Assembly: GCA_011109175.1 (NCBI GenBank)
Contig: RDEW01000096.1
Location: 6,125-70,124 of the forward strand
Length of the DNA stretch: 64,000 nt
Direction: 5' to 3'
DNA from: Dicyema japonicum
Lineage: Eukaryota > Dicyemida > Rhombozoa > Dicyemidae
The notes below the pieces were generated by a model, which was given only the letters and a program-made list of their open reading frames with translations, was not told the origin of the DNA and ran no database searches. This document shows, in pieces, positions 1 through 11,340 of the stretch (within the stretch, counting starts at the first letter, position 1; every line of letters starts with the position of its first letter). Both the position numbers and the translations under genes were made by a program.

Positions 1-900
1 CGTATATAGTGAGCTTAACGTTGAGTAGAAACTGCCTTTTTAGTATCCAAGAAATGTTTTTACAAAGTTTATTTTTCGTTAGGAGGATAATATTCATTGA
101 ATGTCATGAGGTACTTGATACCGAGTAGATTGATTTGGTTTGTCGAGGAGATTATGTTTGTGTAACCGAATTGTGAACATACATGGTGTAATTAGCAATT
201 TTTTCCATATACTTGGGACGGTGTGCGTGTTCACAGAGTAATTGTATAAGCTTGTCAAAACCAATAACGTTTGGAGCCCCAAGTGTTTCGTTTTACATTG
301 TGTGTTTTGATCCTTCTCAAAATCTTCCAAAAGGAGTTGCATGAACTCTTGTGGTAGAGGAATCTTATCATATTAGTCCATTCTGGTTTATATTGTAGTA
401 TTCGCCGTGAAATGAAGATGTTCCTTATACAGTCAATAGTTCCATCATCTGTTTGAACATATTCCTCCTAATGAGAGTAAGCGTATGTAAGCAAAGTTTG
501 GGATTGAAATCTTTATATGATGAATTGGGATAATGCTTACGTCATTCTGCATAAATCTGAGGAAAACTGTCCGTTCTTTAACTCTATCATATTCGATTCC
601 TTCCCTTATCGTTTTTGGAAATAAAATTCTGTCGAGACAAATAGCTGTGTGATTCAGTTGTCAACCAGTATATTTAAAATATAATAAATTCGAATTAATT
701 AAAACCAATTTATATCCCTGAAAAAAAACCGATCAGGTTAGTTTAAATGTTAGTTTTAAACTCCGCAAAGACCAAGTACATTGTTACTGACCTTAATGAC
801 ACTGCAGACTGAAATAAAATTATTCTAAAAGTCGGAATGCTGTTTTGTTTAAATATATTACTTTCGAACTTATAAAAGTTATTATTTTGAGAGATAAATA
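1..900. other. AT-rich stretch, no gene recognised
   Basis: I see no conserved protein, RNA gene or repeat in this stretch. The short open frames carry no recognisable motif. Confidence 0.5.
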
Positions 901-1440
901 ATTACCAACTTGTACTAAATGTCTATACTAAGTACGCCTCTGCATTATCGAATGGATGCTTGCAGTAATAATACTATATTGCTTGCAGCAAGAAACCTAA
1001 AAAACAAAAAGATGAGTGGACTGGATGTCAAATACAAACAGTTCATCGATTCTACAATAGGATACGCATGTAATGTCTGGGGATATAAACCTTGTTGCAA
1101 CAAATTTGGACAAGATCTGAAACATTCATGTGAAGGCAGCAAACCTACTAAGGAAATTATCCCGTGTAGAAATCTTGGCCAGAAACCTTGATATTAAAGG
1201 CGACTGGAACAGTGCCCCTGCGAAGGACTCGAGTATGCGGACCCCGTCCATATCGGAAATGCGCAGGAATGCAGTCGGAACACCGAGAAAAAATGCGGAG
1301 ACTGTTGAGGGGGCAGGGATGACATGAATTTTGTTTATTTTGGATATGACGGTGGTTTTCTGGTTCAATAATAATAATAAAGTTTAATAAATTTGTCAAA
1401 ATTTCTAATAACTTTGTCAAAATGTTTAACGATTGTGTCA
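900..1440. other. Unassigned stretch before a LINE relic
   Basis: Short overlapping open frames run on both strands (for example 919-1191 on plus). None shows a domain I can name. The GC content rises near 1200-1320, which resembles the LINE-rich parts of the window, so this may be the upstream part of the degraded LINE that follows. Confidence 0.3.
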
Positions 1441-2400
1441 AAGTTTAATAACTTTTGAATAATGCTTACAAAATGCCCAAAAATTAATTTTCAAGTAAAT
1501 TCTGAAGAGGAACTAAAAACGTTGCTAGACACCGACAGTTTAAGGATGATACGAGTTCTACTTTCAAACATGGAATTGGAAGTCTGGGTTGACTCAGAGC
1601 GCTCTCGAGAATTTTAAACGCAAATTGTCACTCCAGAGGGTCTCTCATTATAAACAATTCTCTTTGCTGTTTATCTGGAAGCTGGTCTTAGTGACCTGAT
1701 AGCTAAAAATTGCCTTACTTCTATCTAGCAATTAATATATGCAGATGACCTGAATTTTGTTTTTGAGGAAATCAATGATATCAGAATTGCTCTTATTTAT
1801 GCTCCTGGAGTGTTTAGAGACTGGTTCCTGCAAATGAACGAACAAAAAACCGAGGATGTTGCAATGAATCAACCAAAGAAAATTTACTGATGAGATTTGG
1901 AGGAGAGCAAAAAAAGTTTGATTTTGCTTGGCGACCTAAGATATTCAACGAAGAAAGATATTGTCAAAAATAGCACTGAATAGACTAACATCGACATTGA
2001 TGAGACACGTGCATGTTTACAAGTAAAAGTAAGACTATTCAATGGTTTCTTCCTTCCCACACTCTCTACAACTCGAGAACGTTGGGACTAACTCGGACAT
2101 AATGCTTTCCACAGAAAACGACTAAGGATCTACTAGGATCTCTACCTAATGGTGATAAAAATCAAAACTTATACGCAGCTTGGAATCGGAGTGTCTGAAT
2201 ACAATAATTGCCAATCCTCGATAGGGATTATTTGGCCATATATTACGGATGAATCATGCGGTTCCTAATTGCGATATTTTGGAATCATACTTCACCATCT
2301 CGTCTTTCACTTTTCGTTTTTGAAAATGAAATCATTCTTTCTCACACAAGAGTACAGGAGGGCGATTCATTTAGTCTCTTTTATATTCTGCAAGATATTT
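1440..2400 (+). mobile_element. Degraded APE-type LINE (reverse transcriptase to C-terminus)
   Basis: Broken frames still carry the order of the LINE family seen intact at 33975-35087. A piece reading LLDTDSLRMIRVLL occurs near 1530. A YADDLNFV catalytic motif of reverse transcriptase follows near 1740. The C-terminal segment FGHILRMNHAVP lies near 2235-2270. Stops and frameshifts are frequent, so this is an old dead copy. The strand is given by the motif order. Confidence 0.7.
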
Positions 2401-2654
2401 CTACTTTCCTCAATTTATGGTACCTGCATGATTGAATCCTTAGAAGAAGCCCTGAGACTGCCTGTTAAAAGTAATCACGAATTTTTGAGAATTGGATTTG
2501 AGGTTACCTCAAAGAGGTATGAAGTAGTTGTAGAATGATTGGAGAATATTTTGCCTTCTGGAAAACAAACAGATGATATTGTTTAAGTACACGAATTACC
2601 GAATCTACTCTCTTGATTTCATTTAATGCATAATATAGAAAAATCGAATAGGGC

Positions 2655-2812
2655 AGGGGTCAACACCGTGGCTCTTTGAGTTTTTTATGTGGCTCTTTCA
2701 TTTATCGCAAATGATTACTTACATCTCCAATAGAAACCTTTTCAAAATAGTGTTATTTTTCCGAAATTTTTTGAGTATATTTTAACTATATTTTTTTTAT
2801 TTATTTTTTTTT
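2655..2812. mobile_element. hAT-like transposon end (relic)
   Basis: The stretch begins caggggtcaacaccgtggct, which matches the CAGGGGT...GTGGCTC style of terminal inverted repeat found on animal hAT elements of the ZBED5 group. A related but diverged end lies near 60370-60430. No matching second end is visible next to this one, so this is a fragment. Confidence 0.4.
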
Positions 2813-5800
2813 TTAAAACTCAAGAAATTTATTTATAACAATAAAATCGTTCTAAACTAAACTAACTTTATAACAATAAAATCGTGGTGTGTGGTGGTGT
2901 GGTGTAATTGAGAAAAGAAGAAGTAACCAGAAGCGATATGCACAAGATCGACAAAAGAGAAGAGCTTTGTGAATTTTGCAATAAAATTAACAAAAGAAAG
3001 CGGCTGATATGTTGTGTCGTTTGTTCGTCGTTTTTTCACATGTCATGTGTTGGAATGACCAAAAAAGCCCTTACCACCATTACCAACTGGTGTTGCCAGG
3101 CATGCCTCCTTCCTGGGACGAAAGCACCATCGACTCCACCTAATTCACCTGAACGAATACCAATAGATTACCAGAAAACCCTTGAATCAATTGCAAACCT
3201 GGCATCTACACGAAGGATCATGATCAAAATTCCAAAAGCAGCCCGTGTTCCTGCCGCCGACTGTTTACACGATTGTATTGAAAGGGCAATTTCTTCGACT
3301 GACCCAGTTGATTGGACACGATTATTCTACTTTGCACCATACACGCTATGTATGCCCTGTCAGAAGAGGAAAGATCAGGAATCGCTCACGTCTATTGTAA
3401 AGGAAAATATTTGCTTGTTTTCTTCTGGAAATTTGTTCAGTGACTCCCGAGAATATACCTTCAAGCCCTCAAACCACGAGAACCATGCCTCAGAAACACA
3501 AAGATTGAGAAGAGCGATACATCGCAAACTATCTGAAGGTGGAGTCCGGGCCGCCGTGAGGACTCTAGAAGAGCATAACCGTCTAATTGAGCCAACTGAA
3601 CACTCCTACGATGCACTGGTTGAACGACATCCTGGTCCGCCAGTGGACGAGCAGATCCCTACTTGCTCTGGAGAATTACCTAGTCTGATTATTTCTGAGG
3701 GGGACGTGAAAGATGCGATCCTCTCATTCGCCCCGAGCAGCAGTGGCGGACTCGACGGACTCCGTCCAGGACACCTAAAAGACTTAATTGATCAGAATAC
3801 GGGGAACTCTGGTGTTCGGCTATTATCGGCTATAACGAGGTTAATCAACAGAATGCTTTCCGGAAGATTACCAGAAGCAATCCGTCATATTATGTTTTCC
3901 GCCAAGTTAATTGCCTTTGATAAATGTGGAGGAGGAATTCGTCCTATTGCTGTTGGGTTTGTTTTTCGTCGACTGGCTTCTAAACTTGCTAGCAGAGCAA
4001 TCCTTCCGATGCTTGTCAAACAACTGCGACCAACCCAAGTAGGGGTCGGTACTCCTGGTGGATGTGAGGCGGCGGTTCATGCCGTTCGGATGTTTACTGG
4101 AAACAGAACGAACATGCCTTGTGTGGTCCTCAAGATTGACATAAAAAACGCCTTCAATACCATACGGCGCGATGTAATTTTGGAAGATTGTCTTACCCAT
4201 TACCCGTCTATATATAATTATGTTCATTGTTCGTATGGAAAACCGTCCAGTCTTGTACATGGGAAATACTTCATTCCCTCGTCGTGTGGGGTTCAACAAG
4301 GAGACCCACTAGGACCGGCATTGTTCTGCCTCGGTGTCGACCGTGTCATGAGATGCCTTACTACTCCGCTGAACGTGTGGTATTTGGATGATTGCACCCT
4401 GGGAGGTCATCCTAACAATGTATATGACTGTCTACAGAGATTACAAACACAATTGGATACGCTTGGTTTAAAGCTAAACGCAGCCAAATGCGAAATTGTT
4501 AATTATGGATTCTCCCGATATGAATGGAATCGGATCCTATTAATGTTTCGGGGGATTATTCCTAAAATATCGGAAATCGAGCCGGATCATTTGGAAATAC
4601 TTGGATGCCCTCTGGCTGAAACTGGAATTAACGACACTCTGTTGGCTAAAGAACAGCAACTAAGAAAAACTTTTTTACGCCTTGGGATGCTGGATGCACA
4701 TACCTCTCTTTTTCTCATGAAAAACGCTTTATCCACGCAGAAATTAAATTACGTCCTTCGAGGGGCTCCATGTTACCTGAAAATGCAACAACTCGGGGCG
4801 ATTGACTCCCTATTCCGGTCTACGACCGAACGTATTACTAATGTCGAATTCGACGAACAAGGATGGGAACAAGCAACCTTGCCCGTTCGCTTTGGTGGAC
4901 TCGGAATTCTCTCACCATCTGATTTGGCACACCCGGCATATCAATCCTCATTGGACTCCAATCAGAATTTGATCATGATGATTCTCCAGCTCCCATCAGA
5001 GTCGTCAAAGATCGAAGATTTGGTACACCCTAAAGTCAAACAACTCGGGCAGAGAGACCTTTATGAGTCTGTTTGCGAGGATAAATACGAGAGGCTTTTG
5101 AAAATATCTAACCAACACCGACGAGCCTGTCTTTTAACTGCAAGATGCGAGTGGAGCGGGGCTTGGATCAATGCCCTACCATTGGAAACGTGGGAACTCA
5201 CCTAGACGATGAAACGGTCCGCACCGGAGTCTCCATCAGACTTGGATTGAAAGTTTGTCAACCCCATGAGTGCCGATGCGGCCGGAAGGTCGACTGCTAT
5301 GGACATCATGCCCTTTCTTGTCGAAAAAGCGCAGGTCGATTCGCTAGACACAAGGCTATAAATGAAGTGGTGAAGCGCGCCCTCGAGTTGGCGGGATACC
5401 CATCCATTCTAGAGCCAACGGGCTTGAGTAGGGATGATGGGAAGCGACCCGATGGAATTACTGTCTTCCCCTTCTCTCGGGGCAAATGCTTAATTTGGGA
5501 TGCTGCCTGTACTGACAGCTTTTCCCAGTCGAAACTTTTGAGGTCGGCAATGAAAGCGGGAGAGGCCGCCCGTTTATATGAAAACTCAAAAATAAAGAAA
5601 TACAGCAGCCTCCTAAACCGTTTCATATACAGCCAGTGGTCGTCGAGACGAGCGGAGTCTTTGGCCCCAAGACGGTCTCTTTCCTTAGAGCACTTGGGTG
5701 TCTATTGACCAAAGCCTCGAGGGAGCGTCGGGAAACCGAGTGGCTTTTCCAAAGGATATCCCTGGCAGTAGTCAGAGGTAACAGCCACTCGATCATATCC

Positions 5801-5850
5801 GCTGGACTTTAGAACGATTTTATTGTTATAAATAAATTTCTGAGTTTAAC
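2813..5850 (+). mobile_element. RLE-type non-LTR retrotransposon, nearly intact, flanked by inverted repeats
   Basis: This unit holds one coding region with zinc finger, reverse transcriptase and restriction-like endonuclease. It is bounded by a 33-nt perfect inverted repeat (2824-2856 and 5808-5840), which extends to about 38 nt with one gap. A 19-mer, tttataacaataaaatcgt, occurs twice directly at the 5' side (2832-2850 and 2867-2885) and once inverted at the 3' side (5814-5832). The stop codon of the ORF falls inside the 3' repeat arm, so there is almost no conventional 3' UTR. Inverted ends are not normal for LINEs. Confidence 0.8.
2938..5812 (+). CDS. RLE-type LINE polyprotein: zinc finger, reverse transcriptase, endonuclease (two frameshifts)
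   Basis: The protein would copy element RNA into a nicked target. The first ATG after an in-frame stop is 2938. Residues about 11-54 form a Cys/His-rich PHD-like finger (CEFC, CVVC, FHMSC, CCQAC). The reverse transcriptase follows, with SSSGGLDGLRPGHL (about 3740-3775), GIRPIAVGFVFRRL, GVQQGDPLGPALFCL (about 4289-4330) and the catalytic WYLDD at about 4378. After it come CRCG...GHHALSC and KRPDGITVFPF...IWDAACTD, which is the PD-(D/E)XK-like nuclease. The frame breaks by one base near 5195 (GGG run), so the first frame ends at 5205 and the next runs to 5708. A second one-base break near 5695 leads into a tail ending at 5812. The full product would be about 958 residues. Clade is uncertain within the RLE group (R2/NeSL/Utopia-like). 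Confidence 0.85.
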
Positions 5851-5859
5851 TATATTATT

Positions 5860-6145
5860 AACAAATTATTTTATATTAAATTGTTATTTTTATTTAAATT
5901 ATTGAATATTTTTGCATATTTTAATTTTAAAAAAAAATTACTCGCTTAACCATAAATTCTGTTTGTGGTTCTTCAATTATGTTTGTAAATAAGAAAATAA
6001 ATAGAAAACGGATAGAAAACGTCTCTTTCATCCTCAATGGACTGAGACTTTTGCCATCATATAACCTTTCCAAAATGTCTCCATTTCCACGAAACATTTA
6101 ATCAGAACAAAAATTCAAATCCGGAGAGACACTTTAATTCAAAGC
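5860..6145. other. AT-rich spacer
   Basis: Poly-A/T rich flank of the upstream retrotransposon. I see nothing else in it. Confidence 0.5.
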
Positions 6146-6540
6146 ATGGTGATTTTTCAAGAAAATATCCAATTATGGATTGGGACGCTACACGTGTTAT
6201 ATTACAAGTCTGCGACTAACATGCAAGACCGCAATATCTTTTGGGGTCTATCAACAAATACATGTCCCCATTGTAAGTCAAGGAGCATGTCAATTGATCC
6301 TTTAGCCACTCGATGCGGATTCATGCTCTGCCACGACTATGTTGGGGAATAACTAGGTAGTAAGGAGTCTTCATCTTCTATGAAATAAGTGGAGTATCCC
6401 CACGTTAGAAAGTTGCGGACTCATAATGTACAATCTGTAGTAGAGGACACCAGGGTCCAAATCAAGGTTGACAGTGTTATCCGAACCTCGGTATTCGCCA
6501 AACACAATAAACCTGACATTGTGGCAAACGATAGGAATTA
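6146..6540 (+). mobile_element. R2-like RLE LINE, C-terminal fragment
   Basis: The segment starts with YYKSATN, the same sequence that ends the reverse transcriptase part of the copy at 33720. It continues with CPHCKSRSMSIDPLATRC...HDY, the Cys/His motif of the R2-like tail. Past a stop, another frame reads VRKLRTHNVQSV and then NKPDIVANDR, the (K/R)PD part of the restriction-like nuclease. The RT end is joined directly to the tail, so the copy has an internal deletion and is dead. Confidence 0.65.
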
Positions 6541-6590
6541 ATTAATTTTAAATCAATTCCAATGACAAACTGTTAAACCGAAAAAACTAA

Positions 6591-6983
6591 GTGATCCCGA
6601 CAAGGCTCTCGTCTTTTCTCGGTGTTGATCCCTCGAGCCTACACAAGTACGTTGCGGACGAGCACTTTCTTTTTGGCTCTTTCTCGAGCTCGATTATGCT
6701 CAGCTCGGCGCAGTCTGCTGGATCGACAGCCGATCTTGCTGAGAAAATCAAGATTAAAAAATTTGGTGAAATTGGAGATCGCTTTTGTTTTGTACTAGTG
6801 ACAATCGAATCGTCTGGTGCGGCCGGAAGTATTACAGCCTCTTTCCTGAAGGAAATCGGTGGGAAATTAGCCCATCGTAAGAAAGACGTGCGAGGTCTGG
6901 ATGAGGCAACGAATTGGGATTCCAGTTGTTTGCGGAAACGCTTACTCCGTAATGTTTTATTGTTAAACGTGTTTATAATTTAA
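6591..6983 (+). mobile_element. RLE LINE C-terminal fragment (second subfamily)
   Basis: An open frame of 130 residues matches the end of the RLE LINE at 40332-41065. Shared stretches include SAQSAGSTADL, EKIKIKK, GEIGDR and FLKEIGGKLAHR. This is a 5'-truncated copy. The first codon is an arbitrary in-frame triplet, not a real start. Confidence 0.75.
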
Positions 6984-7019
6984 AAAAAGTTAATGATTTA
7001 ACAATCAATTTAAATTATT

Positions 7020-7300
7020 CTCAACTCATTTCATTATGATTTTTAACAATAAATAATAGATTGTTATTCGTGTCATTTTTTATTTTTACAAAATTATAAT
7101 TTAAACATAAAATCATAAATAATACATTCCTTTGTCTTCTAGGGAATTGGATATCTCACTGAGTTCTCCTGGTTATTTGAGTGCACTCTTCACCCTCAGA
7201 GGAAATAGCCTTTAGGTTGGCTTCTGTATGACCCTCCCAGTGATTGTTTATGAATTAATAAAATTTGCGTTTGGTTCATTCATTTAAATAAAAAAAGCGC
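7020..7300. other. AT-rich spacer
   Basis: No coding or RNA feature recognised. Confidence 0.4.
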
Positions 7301-7302
7301 GT

Positions 7303-7500
7303 CTAGTGGACACAAACTTCGTGCGGTAGGGAATCTCCGCTTTCATCACTGTTCGATGACATATGTTCCTGAAACTTGTTGATACCAAGGTTTTTGAAGG
7401 CAATAGTAAAAATCAAAATTGTTTTATGGAGTATCAGTGCCCTGGATGGTTTGAAGAACAATAACCTTGTCACCGAGGGGTACCATCTGATTGAGAACAT
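7303..7500 (-). CDS. Short unrecognised ORF, possibly a last exon
   Basis: Sixty-five codons are open immediately downstream of the ARL13 gene on the same strand. The end reads HMSSNSDESGDSLPHEVCVH, a low-complexity acidic tail of the kind seen at real C-termini. GT-AG pairs 22-24 nt apart are present (for example one ending ...catccag near 7432), so small exons could lie here. I recognise no family, and it could equally be chance. Confidence 0.2.
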   Translation of the reverse strand: MFSIRWYPSVTRLLFFKPSRALILHKTILIFTIAFKNLGINKFQEHMSSNSDESGDSLPHEVCVH

Positions 7501-7596
7501 AAATACTTGATATCTAATCTAAATGCCTTTCATGTAACCGAAATAAATTCAAGAATTCAAAAAGTTAACTTAAATTTAAAATTAAGTCTATACAAA

Positions 7597-8700
7597 CTAA
7601 AAATCAGAGTCTTCGCTCTCAACAATGTTATTTGTGCTAATTTTCTCATCGCTGGGGAATACTTGATCAATATACACGTCGTCATCAACAGGTTTTTCCT
7701 CTACAAATGCATCCACAGACTTATTCATACTTTCCATAATAACTACACTCTTCCGCGGTTTGTCTACAACAGCACCTTTCGTATTAAATTCACCCACTTC
7801 CAACAATTCTGGCAGAGTGTAGGCATTTCGATCCAAATTCTGCTGCTTTAAGGATATCTCCGACAGATTTCGATCCATTTCCGAGTTCTCCGTGTTTTTT
7901 AGAAGATCCAAGAGAGTGCTTTTCCTCAGGTATGTAGAAGGAGTTAATTCATCCCCTTTTTCATGTTCCTTACTATTTCTGATTATTTGTTTATCAGCCG
8001 CAATCCTTGGAGAAAGTTTGGAATAATTGCTTATTATTTCTCCAATGAAAATGTCGAAATTTTTTATGAGTGCTTTATAGAATGAACTTTTTTCAACCAG
8101 ACATGATCCTTCAGTCTAAATTTTTTTATAATATTAAAATATTATAAATAATCACTTTTAATTTTTAATTTTAATAATATATTTATTTTACCAAAAGTAT
8201 GTTCTTGTGATCCTCGCCTATTAACGTCGTTACATCACTACTACGCAATGAAGCGTTTAAATCACATTTATTAAGAACTCTAAAATTAACATAAAGTTAC
8301 ACTAAGATAGGTTTATCTACAACTTGCACGTGGTTAGCTATTTCTAGAAGTTTAAATATAGATTCTTTTAGCTTTTCCTTATCATCAGAGTCTATTACAT
8401 AAATTATTCCATGTGATTCTGCATAGTAATTTTTCCCAAATGCTAATAATCGACTTATTTCCTCCCAAATCGTTAATATTTATGAGAGTTTTATTCCTTA
8501 CAAAGTCCACGTGCTGTATTCCCATAGTAGGTACAGTAGACTCGAATTTAGCTTAGATCAGTGACAAAACTCACCTCCCTCAAGTCTCTTAGCTAAAGCT
8601 GTCTTGCCTGCATTTGAGTTGCCTATGATTGTGAGAGTGATTTCTCTAAAAGTAATAACTAGACTGACTTGTCATATTTTTTGCTTGAGCTTAAACCCAT
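7597..8700 (-). CDS. ARL13: ARL13-type small GTPase (ciliary Arf-like protein), five exons
   Basis: ARL13B-family GTPases act in the ciliary membrane, as exchange factor for ARL3 and in lipid-protein sorting. Exons are 8669-8700, 8575-8645, 8301-8551, 8192-8279 and 7597-8115. Introns are 23, 23, 21 and 76 nt, all GT-AG. The product is about 319 residues. Visible motifs are the P-loop GNSNAGKT (residues 19-26), the DLGG switch II followed by ...IW-KNYYAESHGIIYV typical of ARL13, and NKCD for guanine binding. A Ser/Glu/Lys-rich C-terminal region of about 170 residues follows, shorter than in vertebrate ARL13B. The start MGLSSSKK fits an N-myristoylation signal. No clear RVxP cilium-targeting motif is visible. 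One extra base in the GGGAAAAA run (8430-8437) breaks the frame inside the exon between IW and KNYY; an assembly error is the simplest explanation. Family assignment is firm; ARL13 over another ARL is likely. Confidence 0.8.
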
Positions 8701-9060
8701 TACGCCTTAAGGAATGAAATTATTGTTACCACGACAACTAATTATTATTTTGATTTTCCTTTTTTATTTGAGTTTGTGAATTTAAACACAAGTTAGGAAT
8801 TATTATTTGATATGGTGGATGCTCTAATAATTGAAAGAGAATTTCCTCTAATAATTTGTTTGGAGACTATCAGCTATCACTTTTCTTCAAGAGATCCAGT
8901 AAAGAGCAATAAAAATTCAAGAGATACAGTCAAGAGCAATAAAGTTACTGGAAAAATATACAAATAAATTGCCCCCAGAACACTCGAGTCTATCATAGAG
9001 GCAACTGGAGGTAATTTCTGAAGAGGAAAGAAAAAAAGACCCCCGTCAGTATAGAAAATG
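8701..9060. other. Upstream region of ARL13, no gene seen
   Basis: The promoter of ARL13 should lie here (reading toward lower coordinates), but I see no clear TATA box or initiator. A near-duplicate of about 20 nt (aagagatacagtcaagagca and aagagatccagtaaagagca) occurs at 8888-8938. Confidence 0.35.
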
Positions 9061-9064
9061 TATG

Positions 9065-9140
9065 GGGTCACGGTCGGAGCATCGAGAAAAGATGGCCCGA
9101 TTATTGAGAGATGTCGGGATCACCTAAATATTAATTAGTG
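9065..9140 (+). repeat. LINE 3'-end repeat piece
   Basis: The pattern GAGCATCG..AA.GATG...GAG.G....GGGATCAC is shared with 22930-22980 and 52313-52365. At 22930 it is the end of the coding region of the 2A-bearing LINE, so this is a short 3' fragment of that family. Confidence 0.5.
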
Positions 9141-9185
9141 GTAAAGACGGTTTTTCTTTGGCTTAAATGATAATAATCACTTTTC

Positions 9186-9353
9186 TCGACTGCTTCTTCC
9201 ACTGGCTATTCAATGTCACGTAAATAAAGCGAGGAAGTTTGCATTAACCCAGAGGTTCGACCAAGATAGGCTTGAAAAGAAACGTCTGGAAAGTTGCATG
9301 GAAAAACTGGTAGAACGGATTGTAGAGAGCTTGGCCCAAGCGGAACCTTAAGT
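9186..9353 (+). other. Coding-like fragment, C-terminus of unknown protein
   Basis: One frame reads SRLLLPLAIQCHVNKARKF, continues with a charged helix (FDQDRLEKKRLESCMEKL) and ends AQAEP before a stop. It looks like a genuine protein C-terminus with a coiled-coil-like helix. It may be a LINE tail or the last exon of a broken gene. I do not recognise it. Confidence 0.3.
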
Positions 9354-11030
9354 ATTCAAATGCTTATGGGTAGCACGGAAGTGCTCTTAACTAACTAATA
9401 TACATTGATATTTCTTGTCTCGCCTCAACCAGGGTGATGCCCTTAATTATGGTATTGAGAATCACGTGCATGTCATCTTCAACTCTAAGACGGTTTATAT
9501 TACTGATTTTCATATATGTGAATGTGAAACTGCACCTTCGAATAAGTTAGTGGAGTGGTATCTTTACTAGTGCAATGCAGTTTACAGACAGAAAGATGCT
9601 CCATAAATTCACTAAAATTCCATCAATGGTTTCTTTTAAATAATTTGAGGGTCTGCAGTGAAATTCAGAGTCAAATCAAAGATTCATCAGTTTTGAGGAT
9701 TTCTGCCATGGAGGCGACAGAAGTGTTCATTAAAAGTTAGCATAAGTAAGCCATTTTATTTTTGGAGTTACATAGGCAAGCTTTTTTCAATTATACAAAA
9801 AATAACTTCATAGAATGCCGAAAAGTACCTTTATTCTTTGAAAACATTGGAACTGCATTTAGAAGATTACTGTTGAATGACATTTACGGACTTTTGTAAT
9901 TTGGATGGTTTGAGGGAATTGTTACCTACTACAGCATTGCATGCATTGAGTTTTATATAACATTACTGTTACAAGATGGATATATTGGAATCCTAATTTA
10001 AATTAAAAAACAGTTTTATGAGGACCCCGTTGAGAAACGCCGCTCATGCTTTTATTCAACAGGGTGAGCGACTCTAATCTGCAATCATATATATTTTACA
10101 ATAATAGACCATTTTACAAACTAGTCTTAGCTTTAGTTAGAATAACTATGATCATCAATGCTCTCAAATGAACTGCGTTATGTGCTATCGCTTGAGTCCA
10201 CGATTAGTTTTACTCAGTTGCTTACTTGATCGCAGGATTCCTTTGGGTTTTTGTCGTTTTCAAAAAGGCGTCATTGGATCCACCCAACTTAGAAGGTTCA
10301 AAACACGTGTTGGAATTTACATTTCAACATTAGGCAGATATAGATTTATGAACAAAGACAAATACATGACGAGAAATCTTTATATCTTTAAATACTACCG
10401 ATTTTCTTTTATCAAGAAAACGAGGGACAAGTGTAATTATTCGCGGAGAACACAGTCACCGTAATATCTCCATTTAGGGATTCATATATGACTATGCTCC
10501 GCAGTTCAATTTACTCCTCATTTTTGGAGAATATAGGTTTTACAGCAAGTCACTTCATTATTAAACGTGTCTGAGGCGTATTTCTCTATTATTGCAGGAT
10601 AGATGACTCTTGAATTGCCTGAGCACTAAACAGGCAATATCACATTATATCGACCTCCTTTCCTTTGAGTTCCCAAATTTCCAGGTCATCATCATTGGGG
10701 AATTTTATAGCTTGGATGAGGATGAGGTATCCGGAATCCATCACTGTTATTTTTTAGCCATTATCAAGCAAACCGTAAAATGGTTGTTGTGTGAGGTAGG
10801 CTCTGTTGACTAAAAATGTAGCCAGTTTTACTATGAGATCACTTATCTTGTTGATATGTTTGTTGTCAGTACTGATTATAAGTAATTTAAAATATCAGAA
10901 AATAATAATTTTGATATAAATGGCATTATAGTATTAATTATTTGATTCAAAAACAAAAGATCAACTCAAACATTAATCAACTTCATTCGGGGTGGATTTT
11001 CAAATAGGTAGAGGCATTTCTATGAAAATT
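9354..11030. other. Long stretch without recognised gene; one dispersed repeat piece
   Basis: Several ORFs of 60-98 codons (9555-9740, 10168-10464, 10610-10813) show no domain. A piece at about 10268-10296 (gtcattggatccaccc...cttagaag) recurs at 62250-62276. I see no RNA gene. Confidence 0.4.
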
Positions 11031-11340
11031 TTTGCTGGCTTTTGGTTGGGTTGGATTCTTTTTCCAAATTTTGCTGGACAAGACCACTAAAGAGTAAATC
11101 GGCTACGGAGGTGTCAAGTGCAATAAAGAGCATAATTTTAATGTTTGAAAAACCAATCATTTTGCACACGGACAATGGCAAGGAATTCGTAAATGAAAAA
11201 ATTTTATAATATCATTAGAGTTAAGAGTTCATAAGCTTTCAGCTTTGCATGTGAGTTAGGAAAACTAAGGGATATATATTAGAGTTATACAACGAACAGA
11301 ACGTAAGAAAACTAACAATTTGACGAGACACAGTTGAAAC
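11030..11340 (+). pseudogene. Retroviral-type integrase core relic
   Basis: Broken frames read KSATEVSSAIKSIILMF and then KPIILHTDNGKEFVNE. This is the DDE integrase block around the second catalytic Asp (usual form SDNGxEFxN). The downstream part continues only weakly (LYNEQN). Such cores occur in Ty3/gypsy elements and in the GIN/KRBA2-type domesticated integrases of animals. It is dead here, with several stops. Confidence 0.6.

Noticed and set aside
3907-4299. 130-codon minus ORF
   Set aside because: Antisense shadow of the reverse transcriptase in the element at 2938-5812.
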